Shown here: one piece after another, positions 9,568 through 20,869 of the stretch
Position numbering within the stretch: the first letter of the stretch is position 1
Layout of the letters: each line of letters opens with the position of its first letter
The notes under the pieces: generated by a model
The model's input: the letters and a program-made list of their open reading frames with translations, nothing else
Databases searched by the model: none
Told to the model about the DNA's origin: nothing
Assembly (NCBI RefSeq): GCF_017591425.1
Contig: NW_024467101.1
Location: 11,420,918-11,484,917 of the forward strand
Source: Ochotona curzoniae
Lineage: Eukaryota > Chordata > Mammalia > Lagomorpha > Ochotonidae
Length of the DNA stretch: 64,000 nucleotides
Direction of reading: 5' to 3'
Translations under genes and position numbers: made by a program

Positions 9568-9684
9568 AATCTGATTCAGGGAGCTAGATGGGAAGCAGGG
9601 CCACCAGGATTAGAACTGGCACCCATATGGGATTCAGGTGCATGCAAGGCGAGGACTTTAGCCACTAGGTTATTGCAGCAGGCC
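9568..9684 (-). mobile_element. CSINE, 3'-truncated on the genome, head only
   Basis: Only the tRNA-like head third is present: 'cagggagctagatgggaagcagggccaccaggattagaactgg', 'catgcaaggcgaggactttagccac', 'gcaggccc'. For a minus-strand SINE this is the 5' part. The tail side is missing, so it was probably removed by deletion rather than by 5' truncation. Confidence 0.88.
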
Positions 9685-10352
9685 CTATATCTTAACTCTT
9701 CTTAGGCCTTTGGCATATGTGTATTTATGACACAAGTGAACTTGCCTGCAGAGTCCGCACTGGGCTCCCACAGCAAACTAGCTCTTAGTAAGCTGGATTT
9801 GGCTGTCCTTTCTGCATCCACTAGCTCCCTGTCATCAGAGTTCCATTCACCCTCACAGAGCAGTTCCTGAAGATAAGCAGTGGGATTGCTACTATGCACA
9901 GCCCCTGTCCCCAACGCCTGCTACAGTGCTGTCCAAATCTGTGCAAGAAAAAACAAAATGCCCCCTCATTCTTCCAAATGAAATAAAGTCTCCAAAGGAA
10001 GAGCAGGGGCATGGCCCAACCATCTGCACTCAGGATAGCTGAAAATTCACAGCTTTCCCTGAAATGACTGGCATCTGCTTGCTTTACACTTGTGTAACTA
10101 AAGGACCTGTTCAGGTGGCTTTTCCAGAACAAAGGAACAGCTTGTCCCAGTGGGTATTCGAATCCCCATCACATGCCATGCAGAAATCTGCCTCCAGTTA
10201 TGAAATGAGGCTTTTTCCAGCTTCTGCTAATCCCAGTGAGGGTCTTACACCTTTGTGTGTGTCAAGCATGGCACGCTGGTCTAGCCATGAAAATAGAATG
10301 GTGCAATCTGCCAATTTTTTGAACCACAGATTTTCCTAATTCATTTGATTAA

Positions 10353-10353
<1 letters not shown>
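9685..10353. other. Unique sequence, nothing recognised
   Basis: Reading frames at 9702-10132 and 10064-10339 have no recognisable domain, start context or splice evidence. No repeat assigned. Confidence 0.45.

Positions 10354-10382
<29 letters not shown>
10354..10382. repeat. (GT)n microsatellite
   Basis: About 14 GT units directly next to the tail-side sequence of a partial CSINE. Confidence 0.95.
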
Positions 10383-10384
<2 letters not shown>

Positions 10385-10508
10385 CTGAAAGACAGAGTGA
10401 CAGAGAAAAACAGAAAGATCAATCCATCTTGCCAAACAGCTGTAACGGCAGGGCTGAGCTAAGCCAAAGCCAGGAGCCAGGGACTTCATTTGAGTCTCTA
10501 ATTTGGGT
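10383..10508 (-). mobile_element. Partial CSINE (3' half)
   Basis: 'atctgaaagacagagtgacagag', 'ccaaacagctgtaacggcagggctgagctaagccaaagccagg' and 'cttcatttgagtctctaatttgggt' are reversed CSINE 3' half. It stops at an A-rich tract (10509-10540), where the 5' half should begin. Confidence 0.85.
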
Positions 10509-10639
10509 AGAAAAAAAACAACAACAACAAAAAACCACATCTGAATTCATATGATTATTTCATTGGGTTTATTTTTCTCTTTACACAGATAATTTTTAAA
10601 AAAGAAACAAAAAATGCTGCCATGCTGAAGTAGTCAAAT

Positions 10640-10975
10640 AATAGTGATAATGATGGTTTCTGTGTGTTGAATGCTTATTGCGTACTATATCTTTATACCT
10701 ATTCTCAGTTTATAAGGATAAAAACAAGAAAACAAATACTTGCATGTGCCTAATACATGCCAGGCATTATTCTAAGCACATTCTGATATTAGTCCACTCC
10801 TCTTGTGCATAGAACTGCCATACGAATCAGGTTGAATTACTCTTATTTCATAACAGAGGAGGTGGGGGCTCAGAGAGGCAAAGAAACTTGTCTAAGGTTA
10901 CACAGTTGGTAAGTGGTAGAGTTGGGGGTTTGAACCTATATCTCTTTGACTCTGGAGCTGTCACAGGTGAGTGTC
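10640..10975 (-). repeat. MIR, nearly complete
   Basis: 'tgaatgcttattgcgtactatatc', 'catgccaggcattattctaagcac', 'ggaggtgggggctcagagaggcaaagaaacttgtctaaggttacacagttggtaag' and 'gggggtttgaacctatatctctttgactctggagc' follow the reversed MIR end to end. One of the best preserved MIRs here. Confidence 0.88.
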
Positions 10976-12384
10976 ATGAACCTGACTCGTCACACAGAAA
11001 GGAGCCAAAAAAATCTTACAAGGAGTTAGTAGAGGGGAAATCTGAACCCCGTGAAGGCTTCATCTACCACACATGCAAGTTGAAGTTTATTCCTCTGACT
11101 CCCTGAGGAAATTCCCTCATGACAAAAGGATACCCAGAGTCACCCAATTCTGCCTGATTTCATGCACAGGCAGCTTTGCCACGTTCTCCTGGGACAGAAA
11201 ATCTGGAGAGTCCCTTGGAGAGATTGAATTTCTCTAATCTTGCCAGGTACAAGAGGTGTTTGGGAGACATGAGAGGGAGCAGTTATTTATTTTGTGAATA
11301 GATAACGGCAAGCCATTTAGAGGGAGCAGTGGCAGGAAGATGAGCAAGCTATTAATACAGTTGGAAGCTCATTCCTTTCAGAGTGGTCAGCAGCATGGAG
11401 GGGACAAACTGAGAAAATATTGCAATGGGTGCTCCTGACAACACAAATTGTTCAGGAGATATTAAAGTGCATTGTTCACCATCACAAACATTTTTTTTAT
11501 GTTTATGAGATCTATTCAAAGGCATCTTGATGGATGAAACTCAATAATGTTCATTGGTGTGTGTGTGTGTGTACTCTCATTTCTTTGTTCTAGTATTTCT
11601 TGTAAATCATTTCTTGGAGTTGATGCACTCAACAGTGTCTAGGTTGGGCCTCCATACAGCAAAGTCAAATCTGTACTTTTTGGTTCTCTGGGCAGTTATA
11701 CTACTTTTGGGCAGTTATATTACTAATAGCAGGTGGGGCTCTGGGAAACTGGAAGCTGATACAAGGTGCCCTGATTGGGTGGGGGGAGGAGGAGCAGAAG
11801 AAATGCTCTGATTCTCAGCAGAAAAAAAGCACCGAGAAGCATGGAGATACGAAGGATATGGTAATGTTTCCTTGCAGGTGTTGGGAACTGTGTGTTCCTG
11901 CCCAAAGAGGGACTGACGGAGAGAGCACCTGGGTGTCCTGTACCTCTGAAGCACATGGCAGATTCAAATTGGATGGGATCCTGTTCAAGCCCTTGTAATT
12001 CTTAAGGTAAAACTATCCGCTTGACATGGCTTTATTCTACTTTGTCACAATTGCTGACCACAGTTTAGTAGCTGCACTGTCTTAAATCCTTAGACAGTGC
12101 TTTCGAACACACAACTCTTAAAATCAAGCAAAGCTGTTAAGCATTGTAGCTAAGCTGTGGTATAATCTCCATACACAATTATTAACTCTATTGTGTTCAA
12201 TGAAGTGGATTTGTTAATTTAGTGAAGTACCTGACTGCACTAGGCAATGTGTTGGTTTGAAACCTCTTCTCCCCCTCTTCCCCACCCCGAATAAATTGGC
12301 TTATTGTTTGCTTTGGGACTCATACATAGGCAATTCAATCATTAGAGATTAATTCATTTTTAAAACATCCTTTAACTGCTTTTT
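10976..12384. other. Mostly unique sequence with a short GT repeat
   Basis: No exon seen. The stretch 11270-11500 is a possible conserved element. (GT)8 lies at 11557-11572. The segment near 12150-12215 loosely resembles an L1 3' UTR but is too weak to call. Confidence 0.4.
11270..11500. promoter_or_regulatory. Candidate conserved noncoding element
   Basis: Repeat-free, AT-rich sequence with motifs such as 'gttatttattttgtgaatag', 'agctattaatacag', 'aatattgcaatggg' and 'aaattgttcagg'. Candidate on composition only. Confidence 0.2.
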
Positions 12385-12640
12385 TTAGACTGGACTCAAA
12401 CATGGCAGGGCTCAGTTCTGGCACTCTTGCTCCCTAGTGGTATGACTTTGAGAAAGTTACTGAACCTCTTTGTTTAAGTTTTGACCTCTTCATCTGGTGG
12501 AATGCAACAACAAGAATTGGACTTACTTGTTTGGATTGTGGAAACTCCATTGCAATAATGCAGACAAAAAGGTTAGTACATGGTTGGTACATAGTGAGTT
12601 GTCTTGCAGTGTTGGTTCTTATTATCAGTTTCATCATTGT
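12385..12640 (+). repeat. MIR
   Basis: 'actggactcaaacatggc', 'ctagtggtatgactttgagaaagttactgaacctctttg', 'cctcttcatctggtggaatg' and 'aggttagtacatggttggtacatag' run in MIR order. Confidence 0.7.
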
Positions 12641-13174
12641 CATGGCCGCTGTTAGACAGCAAGAGCTAGAGATGACAGGCATGCGATGTTTTCCTCCCAT
12701 CCTCAGGGATGTTTGAGCAAGGTTAGACTGTTTGCGATATCCATTCAGGACTAAGCAATGGTCTTGCTGGGGGCCCCTGCTTGTCACAGACCTGTCAATG
12801 TTTCTTAGCACACTACACTTGGTTGCTGAGGTTTTGTTTGTTGAGTGGGATTACAGGTGACTACAACAGCTATCATTTATGCACTGTGGATGCACTGAAG
12901 AGTGTGAATGTGGTGTGTGCCCCTCCCGCCGTCATGTTTCTTACAAGGGGATCCAAAACTGCTCTTGCTGTAGTCTCAAGACCGAAGTGCTGATTTGGGG
13001 TATTGGATGTTGGGTTTGACTGTTGCAGGGCCCTCATGCTTCTGGTAGGCCTCCTTGCAGCAGGGCAAACATCATGCCAGTTAAGACTAGTATATCTGTA
13101 CATTTCCATGACAACCCCAATCCCACACTATTGATTGAAGCCTGTTGAGATTTGCAGTTCAAGGTGTCTGGACT
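12641..13174. other. Unique sequence, nothing recognised
   Basis: No repeat family or exon supported. Confidence 0.4.
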
Positions 13175-13310
13175 TGGATGAACATTGCGTTTTAGGCAAG
13201 TGTCTTATTTCTTCATCCTCTGCTTCTTCACCTGTACAATAGGTTCATTGATGCATGAGTACTTAAATCAGCTAATAAATCCCAAATTTTTAGAACAATG
13301 TCAGGGTCAA
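13175..13310 (+). repeat. MIR fragment
   Basis: 'ggcaagtgtcttatttcttcatcctctgcttcttcacctgtacaataggttcattgatg' and 'gaacaatgtcagg' match the MIR 3' half. Confidence 0.55.
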
Positions 13311-13599
13311 AAACTGAGCAAAGATTTTGTAGAGCACCCAGTATTGTGCCCATACTGGGTCTGGGCGAGCAGCTTTGCCTAGGAATCGCTCCCTTCACCA
13401 AGGACTTGTGTGAGTTAGAAATCAAATTTCCCAGTGATAAAGTCATCCCTGGCTTTGCATGTAGTTCTATCTGGGCTCTGACTGGGGATATCTTAATGTC
13501 AAATAGGGCATGAATTTCATGAGGCTGGAGAAAGTCTCAGTCATATCTAATTGTGTTTGACAAAATGCTTCACTGCATGATTGAAATGTAAAACGTGTG

Positions 13600-13760
13600 T
13601 TAGAGAGCTGAGGGACCAGACTCTATTGTGATGTCATGCGGAGGAGGACAGGCCCAAGAATGTAGACTCAATCCCATTGGCGATGGGGAGCCGCAGAAGG
13701 GTTTGGAGCAGAGGAGTGTGATGTTCGGATTTATTGTGTGTGCCTTTGTAAAAATGATGA
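13600..13760 (-). repeat. L2 LINE fragment
   Basis: 'cccattggcgatggggagccgcagaagggtttggagcagaggagtgtgatgttcgg' matches the reversed L2 ORF-end segment ('gcaatgggaagccattggagggt...gggagtgacatgatc'). Confidence 0.65.
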
Positions 13761-14439
13761 TGATGATTATGACAAAATCTGAGTTTCTGTATTATCCCAA
13801 GAATTGTGCTTAGGGTTTTATGTTTCTTGTGGGCCTTGATCTTTTCAGTGGCCCTGTGAGCTTAAAATACTGGGTAGTGGCTTGTGTGCTGGGTGGGTTG
13901 AAGGGCAGAACAAATAGAGTCTTCTGGAGTTTGATAGAGGCCTCAAATAGGGAGGGCAGCGAAAATGGAGTTGATGAGCCTCTGAACATATAGCATCTGT
14001 TTGTCAAGTTGAGCGGTCAAAAATCTCCTTAGGTGATTATTCAAAATGCCCATTCAAATCAATCTAATTCCCTTTGTCACAATGGCAAAAGTAGACAGAG
14101 TCTGCACAGAAAGAACATTTTCTGTGTAACCTAAGGGAATGATGTGACTCATGTCTAGCTATTCTAAGAAGCATCTGTGACAGGGGTTTTGCATGGTGCA
14201 ATGCATGAAGCAGGGCAGTTTGGCAATGTTCTCCTAGCTCAAGGCTGTGCTTTCCTATCTTGAGACTTCTGTTTTCCTTTAGCAAAAAGCTTCTGCTGAT
14301 TTGGAGAATCTCAGTTGGTGGTGGTTTATGTAGTTTCTCATCCATATTTGCAGTTGCACATGTCATTACAATTCAACCAGAAACCAGTGTCATTCTAGCA
14401 GCTGTCTCTGCCCAGTCTTAACAACACCCCTACTTGCCA
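13761..14439. other. Unique sequence
   Basis: The frame at 14064-14366 on the minus strand has no recognisable domain. A short ATG/GAT run lies near 13757-13770. Confidence 0.4.
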
Positions 14440-14800
14440 AATACGGTATCTTTACAGCTCTTATCCCCATGCTACTTTTCTCATTCCTACCACCACCACT
14501 AGTGCCACTGTTGTTCAGGTAGGACTGAAGCAGCCTCTGAGTGGCTCTCCAACCTGTTCCTTCATGCTGCAGCTGAACTATCCTTTCCAATATTAGGTCT
14601 GATCTGTGGTTCTCCTGCTTTAGAATCCAAACTCTCATATTCTGGCCTTCAAAGCTGGTCGATCACTACCTGGTCCCTTCCCACCTCCCTTTCTGAAAGC
14701 CACCTCTTACTGTATGTCCCAACTATGCCTCATCTGCACACAGTTCCCAAAGTACAAGGCTCTCCTCAGACTCTTCCAGGGGTCCAAGCCCTCCACTTGA
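14440..14800 (+). repeat. Probable L2 LINE fragment
   Basis: 'ctctccaacctgttccttcatgctgcagc', 'tccttt...ggtctgatctgtggttctcctgctttagaatccaaact', 'ttcaaagctggtcgatcactacctggtccc' and 'tcctcagactcttcc' follow the L2 forward pattern. Confidence 0.55.
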
Positions 14801-14859
14801 CATTGGAAAGCCCCCATAGGTGACCTCATTTCTCCTGCTTCTCACTCCCTCTTTCATGC

Positions 14860-15110
14860 CTCCATCAGCATGTGGGGCCGGTAAATGAGAGCCATATTTC
14901 CCTAAGAGCTTCCTCTGGGACTGTATCTGCAGTTCTCACTGAGATTGATGAACTTTCAAATGATGAGGTTTCTAGGGGCATTTATTGGCATATAAATCAA
15001 AATCCAATTTATGTGAAGGAAAATCCCAGCTGGTTTACATGGCAGGATTATGAAACAGTTTTTACCTCATGTGCAGCCTCTCATACAATATAAAATGAAT
15101 TTTTTTTCTT
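14860..15110. promoter_or_regulatory. Candidate conserved noncoding element
   Basis: Repeat-free block with 'ggtaaatgagagccatatttccc' and 'catttattggcatataaatcaaaatccaatttatg'. A 73-codon open frame (14872-15093) lies over it, with no domain and no upstream splice or promoter evidence, so I favour noncoding. Confidence 0.25.
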
Positions 15111-15344
15111 CCACAAAGAAAGCCTGGCTTTTTAACTTTGCCAGAATTTTTCTGGGGTCACCCTGGTGTAAAGTTCAGTTTTGAACACCTTGAGGTTCCC
15201 AAGTAGGGATAGACAGTGAGTTACCTGGGGGAATAAAAGGAAGTGACGATGTAGGTCAAATGCATCCCTGCAGTCTTCCTGTTTTAGCTTTCACGCAGTG
15301 GGGTACTTGCTCACACTCAACTATGTGATTCTACCCATCCTCTT

Positions 15345-15514
15345 CCTCAGAGAATTTATTGTTTATCAATTGCTGCACAGCAAATAAGCACATATTTCAG
15401 ATACAACAACTATTTCACACACAGTTGCCTTTGGTCAAGAATCTGGACCTAGTTTAACTAAGTCCTTGGCTTAGGGTCTTTTGAAGATTGTGATCCAAGT
15501 ATTGCCTAAAGAAC
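15345..15514 (-). mobile_element. Old LTR-like repeat, left part (split by CSINE)
   Basis: 'tatcaattgctgcacagcaaataagcacatatttcag', 'caactatttcacacacagttgcctttggtcaagaatctgg' and 'ggcttagggtc' resemble the reversed 3' end of an MLT1-like LTR. It continues past the CSINE at about 15836. Confidence 0.45.
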
Positions 15515-15835
15515 GTTGAGGCACAACTGGTGAAGCCGCCACCTGCAATACCAGTGTCCCATATGGGTGCCAGTTTGAGTCCTGGCCACTCATTTCCAGT
15601 CTAGCTCCCTGCTACTAATAGGCTTGGGGAAAGTAGCAGAAGATGGTCCAAATACTCAGGTCCCTGTTAGCCATGCAGAAGATCCAGATGAAGCTCCTGG
15701 CATTGGCTTGGCTCTGCCCTGGTCATGGTGGTCATTTGAGGAGTGAACCAGTGGATGGAAGATCTCTCTGTCTGTCTGTCTGTCTCTCTCTCTGAAAGTC
15801 TCTGAGATCAGTCAATCAATCTGCCTTTTTAAAAA
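15515..15835 (+). mobile_element. CSINE, plus strand
   Basis: Head 'gaggcacaactggtgaagccgccacctgcaataccagtgtcccatatgggtgcc', then 'gcagaagatggtcc', 'gatgaagctcctggc', 'gaggagtgaaccagtggatggaagatctctctgtctgtctg' and a short tail. The head has 'ccgcc' typical of older CSINEs. Confidence 0.88.
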
Positions 15836-16320
15836 GTTGTGGCCAATGGTGTGTTCTTATCTGAGATTCAACTGGGGAAGAATCTGATTCCCAAGCTCAT
15901 GTGATCATTGGTGGTGGTCCTAGTGGGTTGTATAACCAACAACTATAGTTTTTTGTTGTCTGGCTGCCAGAGATGTCATCCTTCTCAACATAGCCAGTTT
16001 TTCCAAGTCAAGGAAGGTTTTCTCATAAGTTTCATATTATATAGTCTTTATAATACTGTCGCAGAAATGGTTACATCCATCGTTTTTGTTACAATAGTTC
16101 AAAGAGTTGATTCAAGTGCAAAAAATTTGAAATTGAGACCTTTTAAAACAATATGCATATTCCAAAAGTTGTTTTTTTTTTGGAAACTCCTCATATTTGT
16201 TGGATAGAAACCAGACAGGTCCTGGCCTCACTGAAGGAGAATTGTATAAAATATGAATGACAGAAAATGGGGACAATGAAAGCTATCTTAGGGTCTGCCT
16301 ACCACAGAGGGATTAAGTTA
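15836..16320 (-). mobile_element. Old LTR-like repeat, right part
   Basis: Continues the element from 15345 with 'gagattcaactggggaagaatctgattcccaagctcatgtgatcattgg'. The distal portion (after about 16000) is AT-rich and only loosely assignable. Confidence 0.35.
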
Positions 16321-16324
16321 TTGC

Positions 16325-16602
16325 AGGTTGGGTGCTGGTATCAAGTTGTACATAGCCTGTGATGCTGGCATCCCTTATGGGTACTGATTTAAGTCTCTGC
16401 TGCTCTACTTCAGGTCCAGCTCCTTGCTAGTGCCCTGGGAAAAGCAGCAGCAAATTGGTCAAGTGTTTGGGTCCCCTCCATCCATGTGGAAGACTTGGAA
16501 GATGCTCCTGGTCATAGTTGTGGCCAATGGAGGAAAGAACCAGAAGTTGAAAAGATGTTTCTCTAACTAGGATTTCAAATAATTAAATAAATAAATCTTT
16601 TA
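16325..16602 (+). mobile_element. CSINE, plus strand
   Basis: 'gtgatgctggcatcccttatgggtactgatttaagtc', 'caggtccagctccttgctagtgccctggg', 'ccatgtggaagacttggaagatgctcctgg' and the tail 'aattaaataaataaatctttt'. The head is degraded. Older type. Confidence 0.88.
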
Positions 16603-16689
16603 AAAATGAAAAGACATTATAGTTCATTCAGCCAGTTGTTTATGAAGTTGGAATTTTCATTCAGAGGTCATACACTTTTAAAATTTGAG

Positions 16690-16990
16690 CTATTCGTATT
16701 TATTTGAAAAAGAGAGAGAGAGAGAGAAAGAGAGTGAGTGAGCAAGCGAGCCAGAGACAGACACAGAGAACTTCCCAGATGTGTACAAACAGTTGAGGCT
16801 GGGCCAGACTGAAGCCAGGAGCCTGGAATTGCATCTAGGTCTCTTCATGGGTGGTAGGGACCCAAATATTCAGGCCACCTTTTGCTGCTTTCCCAGCTGT
16901 ATAAAGAGGGAACTGGATAAAAAGTGGAGCAGCAGGCACACAAACCTATGCTCATATGGGCTTGACCTGCTGCACCACAATGCTGGCCCC
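16690..16990 (-). mobile_element. CSINE, minus strand
   Basis: (GA)n-rich block 16709-16745, 'cagccgggc'-type middle replaced by 'ttgaggctgggccagactgaagccaggagcc', then 'ccaccttttgctgctttcccagc' and head 'ctgctgcaccacaatgctggcccc'. Lies tail-to-tail with the plus-strand copy at 16325-16602, 87 bases apart. Confidence 0.9.
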
Positions 16991-17917
16991 AGCCATACTA
17001 ACTTAATGTTGTTCTGTCAGCAGACTTCACAGCCCATAGAGTTCAAAACAAAGCTTCTCCTGGGAGATTTATCCAGATTGCTGGAGCCTGGGTCATCTTC
17101 CCCCCCACCCTGCATTCCTGGAGCTGTTGTGGATCATTACGCTCAAATTATTCAAAGAGGGAAGGGAATTGAAACAGTTCTTTACAAGATAGCAGGGGTG
17201 TTGTGACACCCCCAGAGTGGAAGGGATCATGAGTGTCCCAGACTCCACTAGAAAGAAGTTTCCCTGGGAGGATGTTCTCTGATGCAGCCGGAATGCCACG
17301 ATCTGCTATGACCTTTGGCAGTGACTCACATGGCTGTTCGGGGTAAATGCCATCGCAGATTTTTCTCCTTGTGGTCACCCCTCCCCACGGAGGCCTGCAC
17401 CATCTGGCTTCTTTAACAGAATCTTGATGGTTTATTTTTCATTTTTCCACCAACACAGCCACCAATTGGGTGTTTGGAGCTCTTCCAACTCAAATGCAGA
17501 ACCAGACTTGCAGTAACTCCGACAGGGCTGTTCTAATGCAGTTGTGTGGGTTGTGTATCGGGTAGGGGATTCCTGGCTGAGGAGTTGAGTGCATCACATA
17601 GAAAGTCAAGAAACTGAGACCTCATTTCTAGTGACAGAGTATTGATATATTTCCCCTTCAGCATTGCTTCCCCTTCTTTGGGCACCACAGTTTTGTTTCA
17701 TTTTAGGAGCCTCTTCCCCGTTTCTCTGCCTTCACACCACTTGTTAAGCCATGGAGGGCTTTTCTGTTGGTTTTCTAGTTCACCTACACACAAGCCTACT
17801 GAGGCCTGTAGCAACCTTGATCATTTTCAGGATAGACAACCTCCTGCTGCACAGTGATGACATTATCTACCAAGACTGACTTTTAGAGCAATTAACTCAG
17901 TTTCCTTCCTTTTATTT
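16991..17917. other. Unique sequence, nothing recognised
   Basis: No repeat or exon assigned. The frame at 16781-17206 begins in the SINE and has no domain. Confidence 0.4.
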
Positions 17918-18236
17918 TTAAAAAAGATATATTTTTTATTTGAAATGCAGAGCTAGAGAGGGGAGAGCACACATAAGAGAGATATTTAGTCCACTGTTTC
18001 ACTCCCCAAATGGTCACAGTGACCAGAGCTGAGCTGATCCAAAGCTAGTAGCCAGGAGCTTCTTCTGTGTATCCCATGCAGGTATAGGGCCCAATAATTT
18101 GGGCCACCTTCCACTGCTTTCTCAGGCCATAGAGAGTTGGATCAGGAGTGGAGCAGCCAGGACATACACCAATGCCTATATGGGATTCTGGCATCACAGG
18201 TGGAGGATTGTTGTGCTGTGCCACCATGCTGACCCC
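17918..18236 (-). mobile_element. CSINE, minus strand, full length
   Basis: Tail 'tttaaaaaagatat' at the left, 'tttcactccccaaatggtcacagtgaccagagctgagctgatccaaagc', 'gggccaccttccactgctttctcaggcc' and head 'tgctgtgccaccatgctgacccc'. Confidence 0.92.
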
Positions 18237-19530
18237 ATTTCGCAGTTTTCAAAACCTGTCTACAGCTGTCTAATCATGGTGGCCTCTGAGTTCAAGATGC
18301 TGCACCTCAACTCCCAAGTCCACACGTAGAGTCATTTAGCTGAAGAATGTGCTACTTCAGCTGTCATGGGCCTTCAAATAAACCTTAAAATCAACAGCCA
18401 AGTTTGGACTCCATGCTGATTTTCAGATATGAAGGCTGTGTTAAGGGAGTGAGTGTTGAAAAAAAAAACATTAAAAATATGCAGTCAACACCAGCTGTGA
18501 TTAAATTAAATTGAACCAATCCCAGTTGTTTACAGATCTCTCTGTTGAATTACTTCCTTTGAAATGTAGGGTTTGGGAAAAGCAGCAGGGATTTTCATGG
18601 TGGGGCCCCTGGACCGTTCACACCCAAATCAAATCAGTAATAAAAATACAGAGTCTTGGTCCCCACATTAGACTTTCTGAACCCAGGTGTTTAAGAAGAT
18701 GGCACAGAGCAAGAATAAAAATTGCAACAAGCACTCAGGTAAGGGGATCCTACAATTCAGTGCCATGGAAGACTACAGTTATCCAAGACTGGGAAGGATT
18801 CCCTGAAACACTAAATTTCATTGCTTTTTACTGTCAAGCTGGAGTCAACTGTTTAACCACTTTTCAGTCTCCATGTTTCAATGTTTCCATGTTTTAGTCT
18901 CCAGGGCAAGTCTCTGAAGAGGTGCCTCGCAGAGTGGGGCTTCTTTTCTGCCATGATTATATACATACAACGATTCGTTCCACTAAGCATTTTCCAGGCC
19001 ATTTTCCCCAGTTCTTTGTGTCTCCCAATAACCTCATCAGGAACGTTAAAATCCTCCAAATTATCAGAACCTGGGTAGCGTTCAAAGTGACAACCACCTA
19101 GACCTCAGGTCTAATAAAAATACTAGTACTAATCTCAGGTGTGAGATTAGTTGGTGCCTGAGTTTTGATGCATTTGGCTATGAATCGTAGGAAATCTAAC
19201 AGCGACTCAAACTTTATTGTAAGCCCGGTTACCTCCAGTATCTGGCACAGAGTTAAAGCGTTTGAAACAGAAAAGAGCAACTGGCATGAGACGTTAGAAT
19301 ACCAATGCCATTAATAACATAAAATAGTCTGTGCATCTTACACAAAAATGTGACACGTGGAAAACAGCCCAAGTATGTGTATGGAAGGAAGAAAGGGTGG
19401 GAAAAGGGAGGAAAAGAAGGAAGGGAGGGAGGAAAATGGAAAGAAAAGACAGCCCAGATAGTAGGCTTAGTAGAAATGATCCCTGGTGTGAGTTGTAAGA
19501 TTGGAAAGCTTTAATAAAAGGGAGAGATAT
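18237..19530. other. Mostly unique sequence; possible MER5-like piece and a purine tract
   Basis: 18600-18735 may be a hAT/MER5-like fragment ('acagagtcttggtccccac', 'tttctgaacccaggtg'). A perfect hairpin lies at 19128-19151. 19384-19449 is purine-rich (GGAA/GGGA). No exon seen. Confidence 0.4.
19128..19151. repeat. Perfect inverted repeat, 10-base arms, 4-base loop
   Basis: actaatctca (19128-19137), loop ggtg, tgagattagt (19142-19151). No U-tract follows, and no small-RNA gene is claimed. Confidence 0.9.
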
Positions 19531-19858
19531 GGACCTGGTGCGATAGCCTAGTGGTTAAATCCTAGTTTTGCATGTGCCAGGATCCCAGATGGGCACCCAT
19601 TTGTATCCCAGCTGCTCCCCTTTCTATCCAGCTCCCTGTTTGGGTCCTGGAAAAGCAGTAGAGGTTGTCCAAAGCCTTGAAGTATTGCATCCACGTGGGA
19701 GACCTGGAAGAAGCTCCTGGCTTCAGATCAGCTCAGCTCAGCTCTGGCCATTGTGACCACTTTGGAGAGTAAGCCAGCACATGCAAGATTTTGCTTTCTG
19801 TTTGACCTTCTCTCTATAAAATCCGGCTTTCCAATAAAGATAAATAAATCCTTAAAAG
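19531..19858 (+). mobile_element. CSINE, plus strand, full length
   Basis: Head 'gacctggtgcgatagcctagtggttaaatcc', 'aggatcccagatgggcacc', 'ggaaaagcagtagaggttgtcc', 'cacgtgggagacctggaagaagctcctggcttcagatcagctcagctcagctctgg' and tail 'aataaagataaataaatcc'. A CAGCT step is locally repeated. A purine-rich flank (aaaagggagaga/aaaagggggaggg) may be a degraded target duplication. Confidence 0.93.
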
Positions 19859-20394
19859 GGGGAGGGGAGGAGAGATGACAAAACAAGAAAAATAGATCAT
19901 GAATTTGTCTTGGGTGATATATTCAACTGGAGATGGATTTTAGACAAGGGATACGAATGTGTGAGGGCCCAGAAGGTCAAGTTGCTAATATTGCAAAGAA
20001 AGTGGCTAGGTTATAGTAGCAGCTAGTTCGCATGAGGGGAAAAAGAGAAAACAACTTCAATTTTATGTATGGAAGCAAATAAAGGATTATGCTAATTGGA
20101 CACATTATATTAAGATTTAGCGTCACTATTAGAAGTCTTCAGGAAGGAAATAAAATTTCTTACTTTAAGAAATGTACATTAAAGATCATAATCAGAAAAA
20201 AAAGGGAAGCTGTTTATTGATTGGAATGCTGTTTACCCTTACATTGACTAAATTAATCATTTTAATGTGATGTTTCACCTTGATCTGTATTCACAGCAAA
20301 CAAAATATGGTAAAACAGCGTATTAAATATTCCATATCCTACATCTTACATCGGGGGCAGGGAAAGACTACATGGAAGCAATATGATTTTACTT
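19859..20394. other. Unique, AT-rich sequence
   Basis: No repeat or exon recognised. It includes TTAAT-type motifs near 20250. Confidence 0.4.
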
Positions 20395-20595
20395 AACTTA
20401 AACCGCAGCTATCTAACCTGAGACAAGTTATTTAGCCTTTTTGTACTTCTCATCTGAAAGTGGGGTAAAGGTGGGATGGGAAGATGACAGAACCTGTTTG
20501 ATTGGATGACTGAGATACATGAGAAAGATGAGACTTGTAAAGCCCTTGCTACAGTGCCTGGCACAGATTTAAGTTTTCAGTAGACACTAACACAT
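20395..20595 (+). repeat. MIR
   Basis: 'agctatctaacctgagacaagttatttagcctttttgtacttctcatctgaaagtggggtaa' and 'cttgctacagtgcctggcacagatttaagttttcagtag' match the MIR 3' two-thirds. Confidence 0.72.
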
Positions 20596-20869
20596 ATTGA
20601 TTCCCAGCAAATGTCATTAGTGACAGCTGAAATCCATGGGTACCATCCATGAATGAATTTGCTTCATGTTTGTGCCTGATACAGACATTAGTTACTGCTC
20701 ATCTTTACTTGTAATTCTTTTCCTGGAACATCACAGGGCTGGGGATGCTTTCCTTCTTCATAGAACCTAGAAATGAGAATAGCTTTTGTCCTCTGTCTGA
20801 AGAGTTCCCTCCAGTATGAATTATTCTTAGCAAGTGTTGCTTAGGTTTCTTTTTTTTTTTTTGGTTTAG

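Noticed and set aside
13228..14366. Several minus-strand frames of 70-100 codons as small genes
   Set aside because: They overlap MIR/L2-derived or unique sequence and have no domains. Frame lengths are within chance expectation.
16781..17206. 141-codon plus-strand frame
   Set aside because: The first two-thirds is the minus-strand CSINE. The rest has no recognisable features.
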